The notes under the pieces are model-generated. The model had not been told where the DNA came from. It did not search any database and saw only the letters and a list, made by a program, of their open reading frames with translations. From assembly GCA_943704525.1 (NCBI GenBank), contig CALSCQ010002732.1, positions 1 through 23,461 of the forward strand: a stretch of DNA of 23,461 nt, given 5' to 3'. Position numbers and translations under genes: made by a program. Origin of the DNA: Pigoraptor vietnamica (lineage: Eukaryota > Opisthokonta > Filasterea). The first letter of the stretch is position 1, and every line of letters starts with the position of its first letter. Of the stretch, positions 1-12,574 are shown piece by piece.

Positions 1-32
1 CCTTCCCCCCCATCCCTACTTCTTTCACGCAG

Positions 33-168
33 CTCTGGGTCGCTACTTGCGGGCCTGATGGACTCTCTCGTGGGCGAAGACTTTAATCTGCGCCTCGAAT
101 TGCTCCTCGCCATTCTCAACGCAATTAGCGACGACAGCGAGCGCGGCTTCCTGACCGAGCCCCTCTGA
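33..168 (+). CDS. Terminal coding exon of an unidentified gene (partial)
   Basis: A good 3' splice site (pyrimidine-rich tract ending CACGCAG at 31-32) is followed by an open frame that starts one base into the exon and ends at TGA 166-168. The 44 residues are hydrophobic and helix-like, with the runs SLLAGLMDSLVGED and LRLELLLAILNAI, then an acidic SDDSERGF stretch and a TEPL C-terminus. This looks much more protein-like than the opposite-strand frame over the same bases. The rest of the gene lies left of the window. It is convergent with the AHA1 gene, whose stop is 403 bp away. I do not recognise the family; the helical character is compatible with an alpha-solenoid or coiled-coil C-terminus, but that is a guess. 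Confidence 0.5.
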
Positions 169-570
169 GCGCGCCGGTTTGCTGCTCTTCTTGAGCGCGT
201 GGCATTGAGGCAGCCCTTGGACAACTGTAGTTTTCAAAATGTATATCCCGCCTTTCCAAAACAACGAGCTAGATGTAACACATTCCCGCTTGTCGGCGTG
301 CGTGAATCGCTTCTGTTGTTTGCGTTAGCGTTGGCGTGTGTGTGGTTTGCGTAATCGTTGGCGCGCGGCTGGCGATGTCGGCACAATGCTGAGTATGTAA
401 AAAGAGTGATATAAACATTTGCCTCGTTGTTACCGTTTTAGTAGCTTGTCTTATCACTCGTCCTGCGATTCCGGTCCTTCTCCCTCTCACCCACGCACGC
501 ACACTCCAAAACGCGCCGCGAAAATGGCACGCGCTCACGACACGCAGCGGCCGCACGCGCGCGCACGCAG
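169..570. other. Convergent 3' intergenic region
   Basis: This is the tail-to-tail gap between the partial plus-strand gene and AHA1, presumably holding both 3' UTRs. It contains one copy of a 26-bp repeat (256-281) and some short GT-rich sequence around 330-350. I see no gene in it. Confidence 0.5.
256..281 (+). repeat. 26-bp exact direct repeat, copy 1
   Basis: The 26 bases (starting ccaaaacaacgagcta) recur exactly at 1193-1218, 937 bp away. Flanking bases differ on both sides. This copy lies between genes; the other lies inside AHA1 intron 4. Origin unknown. Confidence 0.8.
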
Positions 571-2688
571 TCAATAGAAGCCGGCGCCGTAACCAAACAC
601 GCCCTTGATCTTGTTCCAGTAGTGCTTTTGCCAGCCCTGCTCGGTCCGCTCCACGTCCGTCGCGGGGACGCCTGTCTGCGTCAGCGACAGCTTCGTCTCG
701 GTGTCCCCCTCCGTGAGCTCGATCGTCACCTGAGAGAAGTGATCTGCAGCGGGGGAGCGGCACGGTTTAGAAGGCTGCGTTGGACGATAAAAGCCCAAAG
801 TGCGCGTGCGAATGTTGCGGGCGCGGTGTGGGTATAAGTGGGCGTGGATGGTGCGCGTGCTGGGTGTGTGTGTGGACGTGCGTTTGGGTGAGACCGTTGC
901 GTGTGCTGTGCGTGTGGATGTGCGCGTGCGCATGGTGGGGGTTGTGCGTGTGCGTGTGCGTGTGCCTGTGTGTGCGCATGCGTGCAATAGTTGGCACACT
1001 CTTCGCCCGTGAAGGTGAGGGAGGTGGCATTTTGCGAGTCTGCACGTGACCACACCCACCCTTTGGCCAGTTGCTGAATCGCCATGTCTGGCAAATCTTC
1101 TTTCCCGGGACCTGCAGCGGATGAGGACACGGCCACAGCGTCAGCAACAACGCAGCGTGCGAGTGGCGGGATGGCGACCCAGCCGATGCCGCCCAAAACA
1201 ACGAGCTAGATGTAACACGTGTTGCCAGCTTAAACATTACGCCCGTTCTTCGCCTCGGCCATGCACGCCGCTCTCAATGAGACCCACACAAACACCCGCA
1301 CACTCAATGAGACGGCACACCTTACTGGGCAACCACAACACCGTCACACCCACCAGCTCGGTGAACTTGCCAGTGACATTTCCGCCAAAGAGAATAAACT
1401 GTCCGTTGACAGACGGCTCAAGGACCACGGGCGCCTGGGGGGCAAAGCATGCGGGAAAAAAAGAAGAAGTGAGTAACAGAAGGAAACACACGGGCGACAC
1501 AATACCACGGCCGAGAGTCCGACACATTTCCACGCAAACCGTGATTTTGCACACAAGACGCAGAACACTGACGCACCAAGCATATGCGCATGCCATCAGC
1601 GTGTAACACAAAGTATGCGGACTGAATGTGGACCAAAGCATCAAAGCAGCACATGCACAGAAGAAAGGCCCCATACACACGAATACATCCAAGGCCCCTC
1701 ACCTGCGTGAATGCCTGCACTCGCTGCGGATTCGTGAGCGTCAAAAAGACGTCCGCTGCGCTCGCCTTGAACTCCTCCATCATTCGGATCGTTTTTGTGT
1801 CCTTTGGCGGCATTGGCGACGAGCCATTCGCGCGCACGGCCGCCTCCGCGATGGCCGCATCGCCGTTCGAGAGGCGCACGCCACCCGTCGACCCGTTCGT
1901 GGCCACGCGCGCCTCGCCTGCCGCCTTGTCCTTCGTCGGAAGAATCAACCCTTGGCTAAACTCCTCGCGGAGCTCCTTGAGGTACGTCGACAGGGCCTCG
2001 CGAATCTTGGGCACGAGGCGGTCGCGGATGACCTGTTTGAAGCGGTCCGCCTGCGACGAGTCCTTCTTGCTCGTGATGTTGAACTCGATCTCCTCAATGT
2101 CGTTCTCCTCGCTCAGGTTGGGGATCTCGATCTCGCCCGCGACCTGCGCGTGAATGTTCACAATGGTAAGCGATGGTGACGCGAGCCACACATGATGTAC
2201 GAAAGAACGTCTGTGCGTGTGTGTGTGTGTGTGTGTGTGTGCGTGCGTGCGTGCGTTGTTTTGTATGTGTGTGTGCGTGTGTGTGTGTGTGTGTGTGTGC
2301 GTGTGTGCGTGCGTGCGTTGTTTTGTATGTGCGTGTGCGTGTGTGTGTCTGTTGAATCGCTTGCGCGTGTATGCGTCTGCATTGAAGTGCGAGTGTGCAC
2401 AAATCCGTGTAACGATGCTTGCGGTGCAATGAGGACGAACGCCAAATGGGTTTGTGCGTGTGCGTATTTGCGAAATTGCGATTGTAACGGCGCGCAACCG
2501 TGCGTGTATGTATGCGTGTATGTGAGTGCTTAAGTAAGTGTGAGTAAGTGTGAGAGAGTGTGTGTACATGTGTGTGTGTGTGTGCGCGCGCGTGATATGC
2601 ATGGGTGCATGTGTGCATGTGCGTATGTGTGTGTGTGTGCGCGAATGTGTTTGTGTTTGTGTGCGTGTGTGTGCGCGTGTGTGCAGTT

Positions 2689-2721
<33 letters not shown>

Positions 2722-2871
2722 TGTGTGCGTGTGTGTGTGTGATGTGCGTGTGTGTGTGATGTGCGTGTGTGTGTGTGTGTTTTTTGTGTGCGTGTGTGTG
2801 TGTTGTGTGCGTGTGTGTGTGTTGTGTGCGTGTGTGTGTGTGATGTGCGTGTGTGTGTGTGTGTGATGTGC

Positions 2872-2911
<40 letters not shown>

Positions 2912-3415
2912 TGTGGTGTGTGTGTGTGCCACGCACCTTGCCGTCGTCCTTGTTGAGGGGCTCGGCCACCCACTTGAGCTTAATGTCCCACTCATAGAAA
3001 AAGATGAGCTTCGCCTTGCGGTTGTTCGCGCTCGCCTCCCCCTCGAGCTTCGACACTTCTGTAATCTTGACGCTGCCGTAGGACTCGTGGCTGTCCGTCA
3101 CGCAGCCAAGGAGCGCCTTGAGGCGGTCCTTTGACCACGGCGTCGCATTCTTCTCCGTCCTGCGACAATTGACATGGGCGTTAATGCAATGCAGAACGCG
3201 ACACGAGACACATGTGACAGCGGCAACAAAAGTTGGCGTAACATGAGCTCCACATTGCCGCAGCGGACAGTCGCACTCATCACTCTCACTTTTGCACTCG
3301 TTTCCACCCCTTTGCGACTCTCTCAGTCCACTCACCAGTGCCAGTTGTTCACATTGGTCGCGTCCGCGCGCTCCTCCACAATCCACCGCGGGTCGCCCTC
3401 GCCCCACTTGGCCAT
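571..3415 (-). CDS. AHSA1: AHA1, activator of Hsp90 ATPase (six exons)
   Basis: This is a cytosolic co-chaperone that binds the Hsp90 middle and N-terminal domains and stimulates ATP hydrolysis. Exons (minus strand): 3415-3336, 3159-2937, 2143-1703, 1434-1354, 1111-1060, 743-571; they sum to 1050 nt, 349 aa, close to the about 338 aa of animal AHSA1. The N-terminus starts [20 protein letters not shown] and contains the conserved NxNNWHW motif (residues 21-27). Exons 1-3 carry the Aha1 N-domain ([30 protein letters not shown]); exon 3 also holds a Ser/Gly-rich linker; exons 3-6 carry the AHSA1/SRPBCC C-domain, ending in [10 protein letters not shown] and FGYGAGFY. All introns are GT..CAG and phases agree. 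Intron 2 (2144-2936) and intron 5 (744-1059) are packed with CA repeats on the sense strand. Intron 4 (1112-1353) holds copy 2 of a 26-bp repeat. Family assignment is very secure; individual splice sites are inferred. Confidence 0.95.
1193..1218 (+). repeat. 26-bp exact direct repeat, copy 2
   Basis: Identical to 256-281 and in the same orientation. It lies inside AHA1 intron 4, about 80 bp before that intron's acceptor in the gene's sense. Confidence 0.8.
2214..2930. repeat. CA/GT microsatellite block in AHA1 intron 2
   Basis: Two interrupted tracts (about 2214-2352 and 2540-2930) are GT-rich on the plus strand, hence CA-rich in the AHA1 transcript. The first contains a duplicated sub-unit with the interruption gcgtgcgttgttttgtatg (near 2250 and 2310). 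The second has repeated tgatgtgcgtg and ttgtgtgcgtg blocks. About 185 bp of non-repetitive sequence separates them. Open frames across this block encode only Thr-His or Cys-Val repeats and are not genes. Confidence 0.9.
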
Positions 3416-4042
3416 GACCGCGCTCTTCCCTCAGAATGTGTGGAGGAGAACTGAAACTGACAATAAACACCCAATGATGCTCTTCCAGGGGAATGGAGTA
3501 CTGAAGACGAACACGTGGTTTACCCACTCGGTCGTCGCAAGATTAGTTATTGTGCGACTGCGGTCTCAGCTGTGAGGCGTGTGCATGCAGGAGCACCTGG
3601 TGCGTGTGTGGGATCAGAATCTAGCAATTTCTGTCACGTGAAAGTCATAAAAGGCATTTCGCTGGACTGTGTGGTGGGCCAACTATGGATATTTATCCCC
3701 CTAGTCTACCATATTTGGGATTTAAATACTGCACAAGTGGATATAAATAGAAGCTTACAACCATATGGACATATGAACATGTTACCACTCTGCGCCAAAT
3801 TTGCACCAAAACGAAACACCTTGACGGGCCATCCCCCAAATGGGATGATACTGTAATGCGTAGCGAATCGCCGAGATCTCGCTACATTCGGCACGTGACG
3901 TGCCAAATAAGGAAAAAATCGGCTTCACTTTCTAGTAAGGCCCCACGAAATCCTCCTTATAATGCGAGCTATTCGCTCCGCAAAATTTTGGCCAACTTCA
4001 GTCGTGCTTCAGTACAAGGTAACGTACTTCACACTCTTACAA
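3416..4042. other. AHA1 upstream region, AT-richer, no gene seen
   Basis: Composition shifts to more AT-rich than the gene blocks. The part nearest AHA1 (3416-3640) is the likely promoter, but no clear TATA box sits at a standard distance. Beyond it are several AT-rich words (TATAAATAG near 3741) and a perfect 15-base palindrome at 3890-3904 (GGCACGTGACGTGCC) that contains an E-box core and a CRE-like core. No coding frame here is supported. Confidence 0.4.
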
Positions 4043-4075
4043 TGTGGCGTGATTCCAAATAAGGAACCATGTTTA
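4043..4075 (+). repeat. Three-copy about 32-bp repeat, copy A
   Basis: Core tgtggcgtgattccaaat followed by aaggaaccatgttta. It is inverted relative to copies B (4687-4718) and C (8849-8880), with about 85-90 percent identity by eye. The similarity to C continues a few bases beyond the core on the side away from the TIR element. Confidence 0.65.
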
Positions 4076-4239
4076 CAATGTATGCACGTGGCCGCATAGC
4101 CGGGCCACCGCCAGCTGGCAATCAAGTTCTGACAGTGTAGCTGCGCAGGGGTATCGTCAGCTAATAATAGAGGACTTCCATTTACAGTATTGTATACAGT
4201 GCCTTTGCGCTACTTTACAGTATTTGGTCTCAGCTTCAA

Positions 4240-4535
4240 CAGGAGCAAATGACTAGGAGCACGCCACAATTCAAATTTTATCATGTCGGGTTTGTCCCAT
4301 GTTGGCCCCATATGGGCTATAAATAAAGCGGGATGATCCCAAAATATCTTCAGTGTTGCAAGCCAAAAAGTCGAAATCAGGGGTCCTCACCTATTAGCGC
4401 CCTTGTCCTCACGTGCCATTCGAATTTATAAATAGCCAAGTCCGTTGGAATGTTGAGCTAAATATAGTTCAAATGGGGCCAACATGGGGACAAAAACCAA
4501 ATCAGTAGTGTCGTGCTCCTAGTCATTTGCTCCTG
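4240..4535. mobile_element. 296-bp non-autonomous TIR element (MITE-like)
   Basis: The ends are terminal inverted repeats: the first 28 bases (starting caggagcaaatgactagg) match the reverse complement of the last 28 bases (4508-4535) at 27 of 28 positions. The match resumes further in, around 4291-4321 against 4463-4494 (tttgtcccatgttggcccc), so the element is largely a foldback. It is flanked by a 7-base direct repeat, gcttcaa, at 4233-4239 and 4536-4542, which looks like a target-site duplication. It has no coding capacity. CAG..CTG termini and a duplication of about 7-8 bp are most like hAT-type MITEs, but a hAT duplication should be 8 bp, so the superfamily is uncertain. Confidence 0.8.
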
Positions 4536-4583
4536 GCTTCAACCTTGCTTCAAGGTACTAGAAAAGGGAAAATGAAAACGAAG

Positions 4584-4590
4584 AAAAAAA
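4584..4590 (-). terminator. Pol III terminator of tRNA-Tyr
   Basis: A run of seven T on the minus strand begins two bases after the tRNA 3' end, the usual RNA polymerase III stop signal. Confidence 0.85.
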
Positions 4591-4591
4591 T

Positions 4592-4675
4592 TCTGGCCAG
4601 GCGGAATCGAACCACCGACCTGGGGATTTCAATAGACGCTACAGTCCCTCGCTCTACCAACTGAGCTATGGCCAG
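4592..4675 (-). tRNA. trnY(GUA): tRNA-Tyr (anticodon GUA) with an 11-nt intron
   Basis: The minus strand folds as a full cloverleaf. The 7-bp acceptor stem is CTGGCCA with TGGCCAG, with discriminator A. The D arm is GCTC..GAGC, the anticodon loop is CTGUAG.A, and the T arm is GGTGG-TTCGATT-CCGCC. The anticodon complement is at 4640-4642. An 11-nt intron (4628-4638, sense CGTCTATTGAA) follows position 37, the canonical site; eukaryotic tRNA-Tyr genes generally carry introns. The outermost anticodon-stem pair is an A-C mismatch. The A box (TAGCTCAGTTGGTAGAGC) and B box (GGTTCGATTCC) are intact. It looks functional. Confidence 0.95.
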
Positions 4676-4686
4676 CCATGACATGG

Positions 4687-4718
4687 TAACATGGTTCCTG
4701 ATTTGGAATCACATCACA
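4687..4718 (+). repeat. Three-copy about 32-bp repeat, copy B
   Basis: Core taacatggttcctgattt followed by ggaatcacatcaca, lying 11 bp upstream of the tRNA-Tyr gene's 5' end. Inverted relative to copy A (4043-4075) and in the same orientation as copy C. Confidence 0.65.
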
Positions 4719-7700
4719 CACATGTGCATGACACCCATGTATCCTCATATTCCAGTGTGCGTAGAACCATACCAAACCCTGAACTCAAAATCCTGGCAGG
4801 AGTTCTGTTTTATTCTTGTGCAAAATTTGTTTCAGTGGTTTTGTTTTTTTTCGTGCATGCGTGGAGTCTGTTGCCTTCCTTTTAGTATGGGAGCGAAAGA
4901 GGTTCGTCGATGATTCGTCACTTGAAGGCTCTTGTGCAACTCATATCACCCCCTCACTGCCAGTGTCGTGAACTGACGCCTGAAGTAGGCCGTGGCTTTG
5001 CCTGTTGGTACCAAGTGTGCATGGCCGTTGTAGGGCATTGGTCTTCGTTTATTGTACTTTGCGCTTTTGTACACCGGGTTCGGAAACGCCTCAGTTTCCC
5101 GTCTCGTGTCTCTCTCACTTTTTTTTTTTATGTATTCCCGTAAGACACCGTTGCAGACGGGATATCTCTTTTGCCGGCACGCCTACTGGAGCCGTCAAGT
5201 ATGTCGGCTCCTGGCGTCGCGCGAAATACCGACGCCGGCGCGTATGCTCCGCTTTATATACCTTTACTTCGTGTACTCTATATCAGTCATCATAAATGAT
5301 CATACTAGACCGGCGCACATCACCCGCACTGACGCTGGCGGTCAGCTGCAATGCGACGTCTTTGGGCCGGGCTGCTGGCATGTACTCCCCTTTAAACATA
5401 CATAAACAACGCACACACACGCGCCCGCCCTAACAATCTTAACGTCTTGCGCTCGCGTCTCATCTGCGCTGTTCGCGGATAAGCGGGCCGACGTTTTCAA
5501 TTTTCAGTAACTGATCCTGCGAGTGGTGCTATTAATAAGCCGATCGCGAGCAGGAGAAGAGGCCATGTGCGCGACAATTTTGAATCCGCATTTTCCTTTC
5601 TACTGGTTCCTGCAGTATGTTAGTTTTTCTTCCTTCTGCTCGTGCTTAAACAGCTTTGGCCCCTACGCACGTCCATGGCCGGACCAACCGGTCCGTTGTG
5701 AATCCGCCGGCCATTCAGACATCACGATCACGGGACATTGACAGAGTCTCATCGGGTCCGGCCTATGTTCCATGCCGCGGGCGCCTAATTGCGCCTTCAT
5801 ACTGGGCGTGCAGCGTCTATTCTCACGCCATTTCTCACTACAATTTGCCGGGAAGACACTCGCATACTGTCTGTTCGCGCTATTTGAGGCGTGAAGGTTT
5901 AAAGGAGTCGCTTCTACTTAGTCTTCAGTCGCATCCATGTGTTTATACGTCGGTTGTTCATACGTCAACTTCACTCCACTGTCCTCAACACAGGGTTAGG
6001 TGCCCTGCGCATGTGTTTAATATGCCATTTCTCGCCGGCCGGTTGTCAAGAGTGGCGCATGACAACGGCGCGTGGCCGCATCCATGCAACTGAATAATAG
6101 GTTTAATATGCTGCAGTTCGTTCTTCTCCTTTCTTCGTCGTATTTGCGTGGTCCACCATGCATGGACTGTTCAGCCCTCGCGTCTGAATACGCACGGCGC
6201 ATCCCACGGCACATCACAGAGTAAGCGCGATGACAGTCTGCCCCACATTCGTCACGATGAAGTGCGAGCGCCGGACTACCTGCGGCACTCGCAGTGGCTC
6301 AGTGCCCCGAGGGTGATTTCAGTCCGGCTGGCACTACACGCGTGGCAGCACCAGACGTCGGCGATAGTGGGCGAGTATGGGCATACATGCCATGGTGGTC
6401 CATCTGCGTCGTACGGCCGGCCATGGCGCCCGCCTGGACACCCACCGGCCGCGGATCACAGTGTCGGCCCGACAATGCGCCGCTGCCGGCCCGCCACCAT
6501 GCTGGCCGGCCGACAGTCTCACCACGCAACACGCCAATCGCACACAGGCACTACTCCACCCGACTTTCGCAGTCCCTCCCTACAACGGCCATGGCCGTGG
6601 GAGAGGCGTCTCGACAACGACGATAAGTGAACCGGCGTCGGCAGGCTGCCGACGCAATCGTTCGATCGTCCGCCGGCCGACGGCATATACCGACCACGTA
6701 ATCGTCCGTGGGCACCATGCATGCGCTCGTGCGCCCGTGGCTGGTGGTGCACCGGCCGGTACAATGCCTGCTCGTGCGTGAGGTACTGTGGTAGCGGGTC
6801 ATTATCATTCGACTGACGGACGGTAGCAGCGGACGATTACGACGATCTCGGGCGGACTTCAGGCCAGCTGCCGATGCACTGAATCATACTTCGGCGTCCC
6901 AACCTTCGTGGACACTCGTTGTATTCGACTCACGGGATGTAGGAACACCGTGTTGCACCGCCGCCCGCCAGTGTATCACTGAGCAGGCGCAGTCTGAGTA
7001 GAGGTTGCCGCAGACGACACTCGCCCGTTGGGGCCATTGGTCCCTGTCGATCGCCTCCGACAAAAGGTAATACAGGCTCAGTCGACCAATGAATAGGTCC
7101 AATCCCAAAGGAGGGTCTGTCTCTGTGTCTCTCTCTCAGTATGTCTCTCTCTCTCCCAGTCTCTCCCGCACTGAATTAATGAATGCGGTCGATACGATAC
7201 GTGCCTCACGGCACTTACTTCGGCACCCTTCGGCGGCGCTGGCCGGTTCATTCCATCACTGCGTGATTCCATTCATTTTCCGCTTCTCTCGTTGTTAAGA
7301 TGGGTCACGCACCCTTTACGGACCTACGAGCCCTCTCTCAGGCCACCCGACGCCGGTCGGCATCGACAGTCGCGGGGGGCGGATTGCCGCGCCTGCAAGC
7401 ACGTCCACAGTCATCCGTCTCTTCGTATGCATTGTGAGCCAGCCTATGTGGGAAGAGAGGTTTGCGCGAGTGCTGTCTTGGCGGCTTTTTAAAGCCTGAA
7501 TGTATCAAATTTCCGTTGAGTATTCGGTACGTTTTTACGAGGAGTTTAGAAGCGGGAAGTACATGACGCGCAGCATCTTCACGGCGCGGCGAGGGACAAC
7601 ACGCAGAGACTGCGCAACGAGCCTGAGAACGCGCATGCCGAACGGGAGCCTGAACGCGCGGACTGACACCTACGGTACTCCTCAATGAGCAAACGGAGGA

Positions 7701-8359
7701 CACTTGCGCTAAAACTTCTAAATTGCGCGCAATTGTCGGCCGCATCAGACCCTGCACGTGTGTGCACTGCGGCGGCGGCTGCTTTTCCTTTTTCTCTCCG
7801 CGCCGCAATTCGAACTCATTGACGCGGCCACACACTCACTTTTCCGACTCGGCGCCCGTCGTGAGCAGCTCGTAGTTCTCTTCAATGAGACGGCTCCGGA
7901 AGCGGTGCCCCGGACGCCGCAGTTCGCGCTTGGGCGAGGTCGCAGTGCGGGCGTGACCATATGTACATCGGCTGGAAAACGGAATATGCCGAGCCCAGAA
8001 TCTCAGCCTCCGCAATGGGACTATGGGCGCGCGTGGAATTGCTTGAGGGGGTGAGCGGCTTTGACTAATGAGCGTGACGATGCGAAAGAATGGCGGAGCT
8101 CTCAGAAAAATAAGTGTAAAGATGCGAATGAAATGCAAGAGTGCGCGATGGAAGCGCTTTGCGGCGCACTTGGAAAAGGTCAATGACTTGAGTATCGACG
8201 CAAACGGCGACTATGCGACCGGCTGTTTGGACGTAAGATATCGTAACATTCCCGTCCCGATGCGTCGGAAACGTGGGTGGGAATGCGGAAAAACGGCGCG
8301 TGAAAGAATTCAGAAAGACAGCCAATCAGAAGTTAGATCACTCATCACTCATCTTCGAC
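4719..8359. other. 3.6-kb stretch with no supportable gene
   Basis: Open frames on both strands are short (under about 165 codons), overlap one another and show no domain I recognise. There is a CT-rich tract at about 7118-7168. A possible core promoter word (ctttatataccttta, near 5250) has no gene behind it. The part from 6150 to 6800 is rich in GGCCGG-type palindromic words. The 3' side of the retroelement fragment at 8360-8850 could extend into this region, but I see no second terminal repeat to define it. Confidence 0.4.
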
Positions 8360-8850
8360 CGAGAGCGTCCATTACGTCGTCGGGAAGCGTGGGTGCATCT
8401 TGAGGTTCGTCGTCACGAGCACGATAAGGTCGGAGACGGCTGACGTGTGCGCGAATTCGTCGTGTGGTGTAGACAGCCTGAGAAGCGGCCGGAACACCAG
8501 GGAAAGGGATGCAGAGCGTGGGGTCGAGAAGAGGAGCGAGTTCGTAGGAAACGCCGTTGTTGAAACGTCGCGCAACCGAGAACGGGCCTCGTCAGGCAAG
8601 CTGGAACTTCGTCGTAACGCCGCGCTTGCTGGTGATGGGTACGTAGAGCCACACCGGCGGTCGCCCTGATCTTCTAATGGACGTCGCGCAGTGTCTTGTC
8701 GCGTCGCTCTTTCGAAGCGCATGTTGTCGAGTACATGCAGGAGCGTGTTGCGTCGTTCGCACGAGATAGGTCGTCCTTGTCATGCGCAGCACGTTGCTTC
8801 TTGAGGGCGTCGGAGTCGAGAGGTCGAAAGTCGTCGTCCAGCCCCAGGTA
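8360..8850 (-). mobile_element. LTR retrotransposon fossil (Ty3/gypsy-like, end of pol)
   Basis: On the minus strand, translated fragments match the pattern at the C-terminal end of Ty3/gypsy-type integrases: a basic lead-in, a VPITSKRG..KFQLA-like strand, a GPF motif, and a closing HVSRLRPY-like motif. Only this end of pol is present; reverse transcriptase, protease and gag are not seen, and no LTR pair is visible. The piece is broken (few breaks) and cut off at its upstream side, next to copy C of the short repeat and the truncated tRNA-Tyr. It looks like an old relic of moderate age. The gypsy assignment rests on motif pattern only; BEL/Pao is less likely but not excluded. Confidence 0.55.
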
Positions 8851-8880
8851 ACATGATTCCTTATTAGGAATCACGCCACA
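8849..8880 (+). repeat. Three-copy about 32-bp repeat, copy C
   Basis: Core taacatgattccttatta followed by ggaatcacgccaca, immediately left of the truncated tRNA-Tyr copy. It is near-palindromic in its centre (gattcct..aggaatc). Related to copies A and B. Confidence 0.65.
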
Positions 8881-8881
8881 T

Positions 8882-8944
8882 TAGAGTTGGACTGTAGCGT
8901 CTATTGAAATCCCCAGGTCGGTGGTTCGATTCCGCCTGGCCAGA
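8882..8944 (+). pseudogene. 5'-truncated tRNA-Tyr copy
   Basis: From the anticodon loop onward this is identical to the tRNA-Tyr at 4592-4675: anticodon GTA (8894-8896), the same 11-nt intron (8898-8908), T arm with B box (8923-8933), 3' acceptor strand and T-rich terminator. The 5' acceptor strand and the D arm with the A box are missing, so it cannot fold or be transcribed normally. It is in opposite orientation to the intact gene, and the two bracket a 4.3-kb segment. Full identity of intron and 3' half implies a fairly recent duplication or gene conversion. Confidence 0.9.
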
Positions 8945-9056
8945 ATTTTTTGTTTTTTAATTTTTTTCTTTCCCTTTGAAAGTCCGTTTCAGTTCTATAA
9001 TCCTATAATTTGCGAAAGAGCACCTCGTTCTGCACAAGCGTGCATCTCCTTTTGCC

Positions 9057-11892
<2,836 letters not shown>

Positions 11893-12574
11893 AGGCTGGA
11901 GCAGTAGTTGAATATGGCAATGAACTGCGAATGCGCAATGTTTGTGGACTGGCAGTTAATTTGAATCTGCTTCGCAATGCGTTGAACGCGCCGTGGCCTG
12001 TCCAATTGTACAAGTGCATTGTACTGTGAGGGCGATACGTACGAACGTGTCAATTGGGCGTTACCTGCACTCAAGTCGATTTCTCCTTGCGTCAGTTGTT
12101 TTCAGCGCAATGGCTCTTCAACACACAACTTTGGGCCGTGCCGGCGCCAGTCAGAGCTCCTGCATCCCAGCGCACCGTCGGGCCGCGGGCCGGCCTTCAG
12201 TGCCGGTCTCTGACCATACCGAACTGTACCGATTGTCAAGTAACTGCGTCGGCCGCCGTGGCTTTTTGCTCTCTCCGGCGGCGATTCCCTTCACTTGCCG
12301 CATCCGGTTCAACGAGAAGCGCGGGCGTTTCGACGTCTGTTTGCGCCATCCCCCGCGCCCACAGGCGGTCGAACACACTTCGCCATTGTGCGCACGTGGC
12401 GGTTGGGAGGGAGAGGCAGAGGGCGACTTAGCAGACAAAGGAGACAAAGGAACGAGGTAGGTGACGACACAGACCGTTATGGCTCTCCATGGCATTACAG
12501 GGAGAATTGTGAGAGGCAGAGCAGTGTGTGTCACTGTCAACGCAAGCCCAACACACGCATTACAACAACCGGTG
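11893..12574. other. Convergent intergenic region
   Basis: This gap lies between the F-box/WD40 stop (+) and the end of the Sel1-like frame (-). I see no gene with supporting features. Short frames on both strands have no recognisable domain. Confidence 0.4.

Noticed and set aside
43-264. A 73-codon minus-strand frame at the left edge.
   Set aside because: The plus strand over the same bases has a good acceptor and a far more protein-like exon ending at 168.
1418-2995. A 525-codon minus-strand frame rich in Thr-His repeats, and similar Cys-Val or His-Thr frames around 9143-9778, 9910-10203, 10557-10891, 15054-15382 and 18304-18805.
   Set aside because: These are translations of CA/GT microsatellites. 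The first merely joins AHA1 exon 3 to intron 2.
4043-4718. Reading the inverted pair of 32-bp repeats (copies A and B) as the ends of one larger transposon containing the tRNA and the MITE.
   Set aside because: No target-site duplication flanks the pair, and similarity with copy C continues outside the would-be end.
5140-5530. A TATA-like word followed by a CTGATCC sequence, considered as a possible LTR with primer-binding site.
   Set aside because: No second copy of the stretch is in the window and no terminal dinucleotides or target-site duplication could be found.
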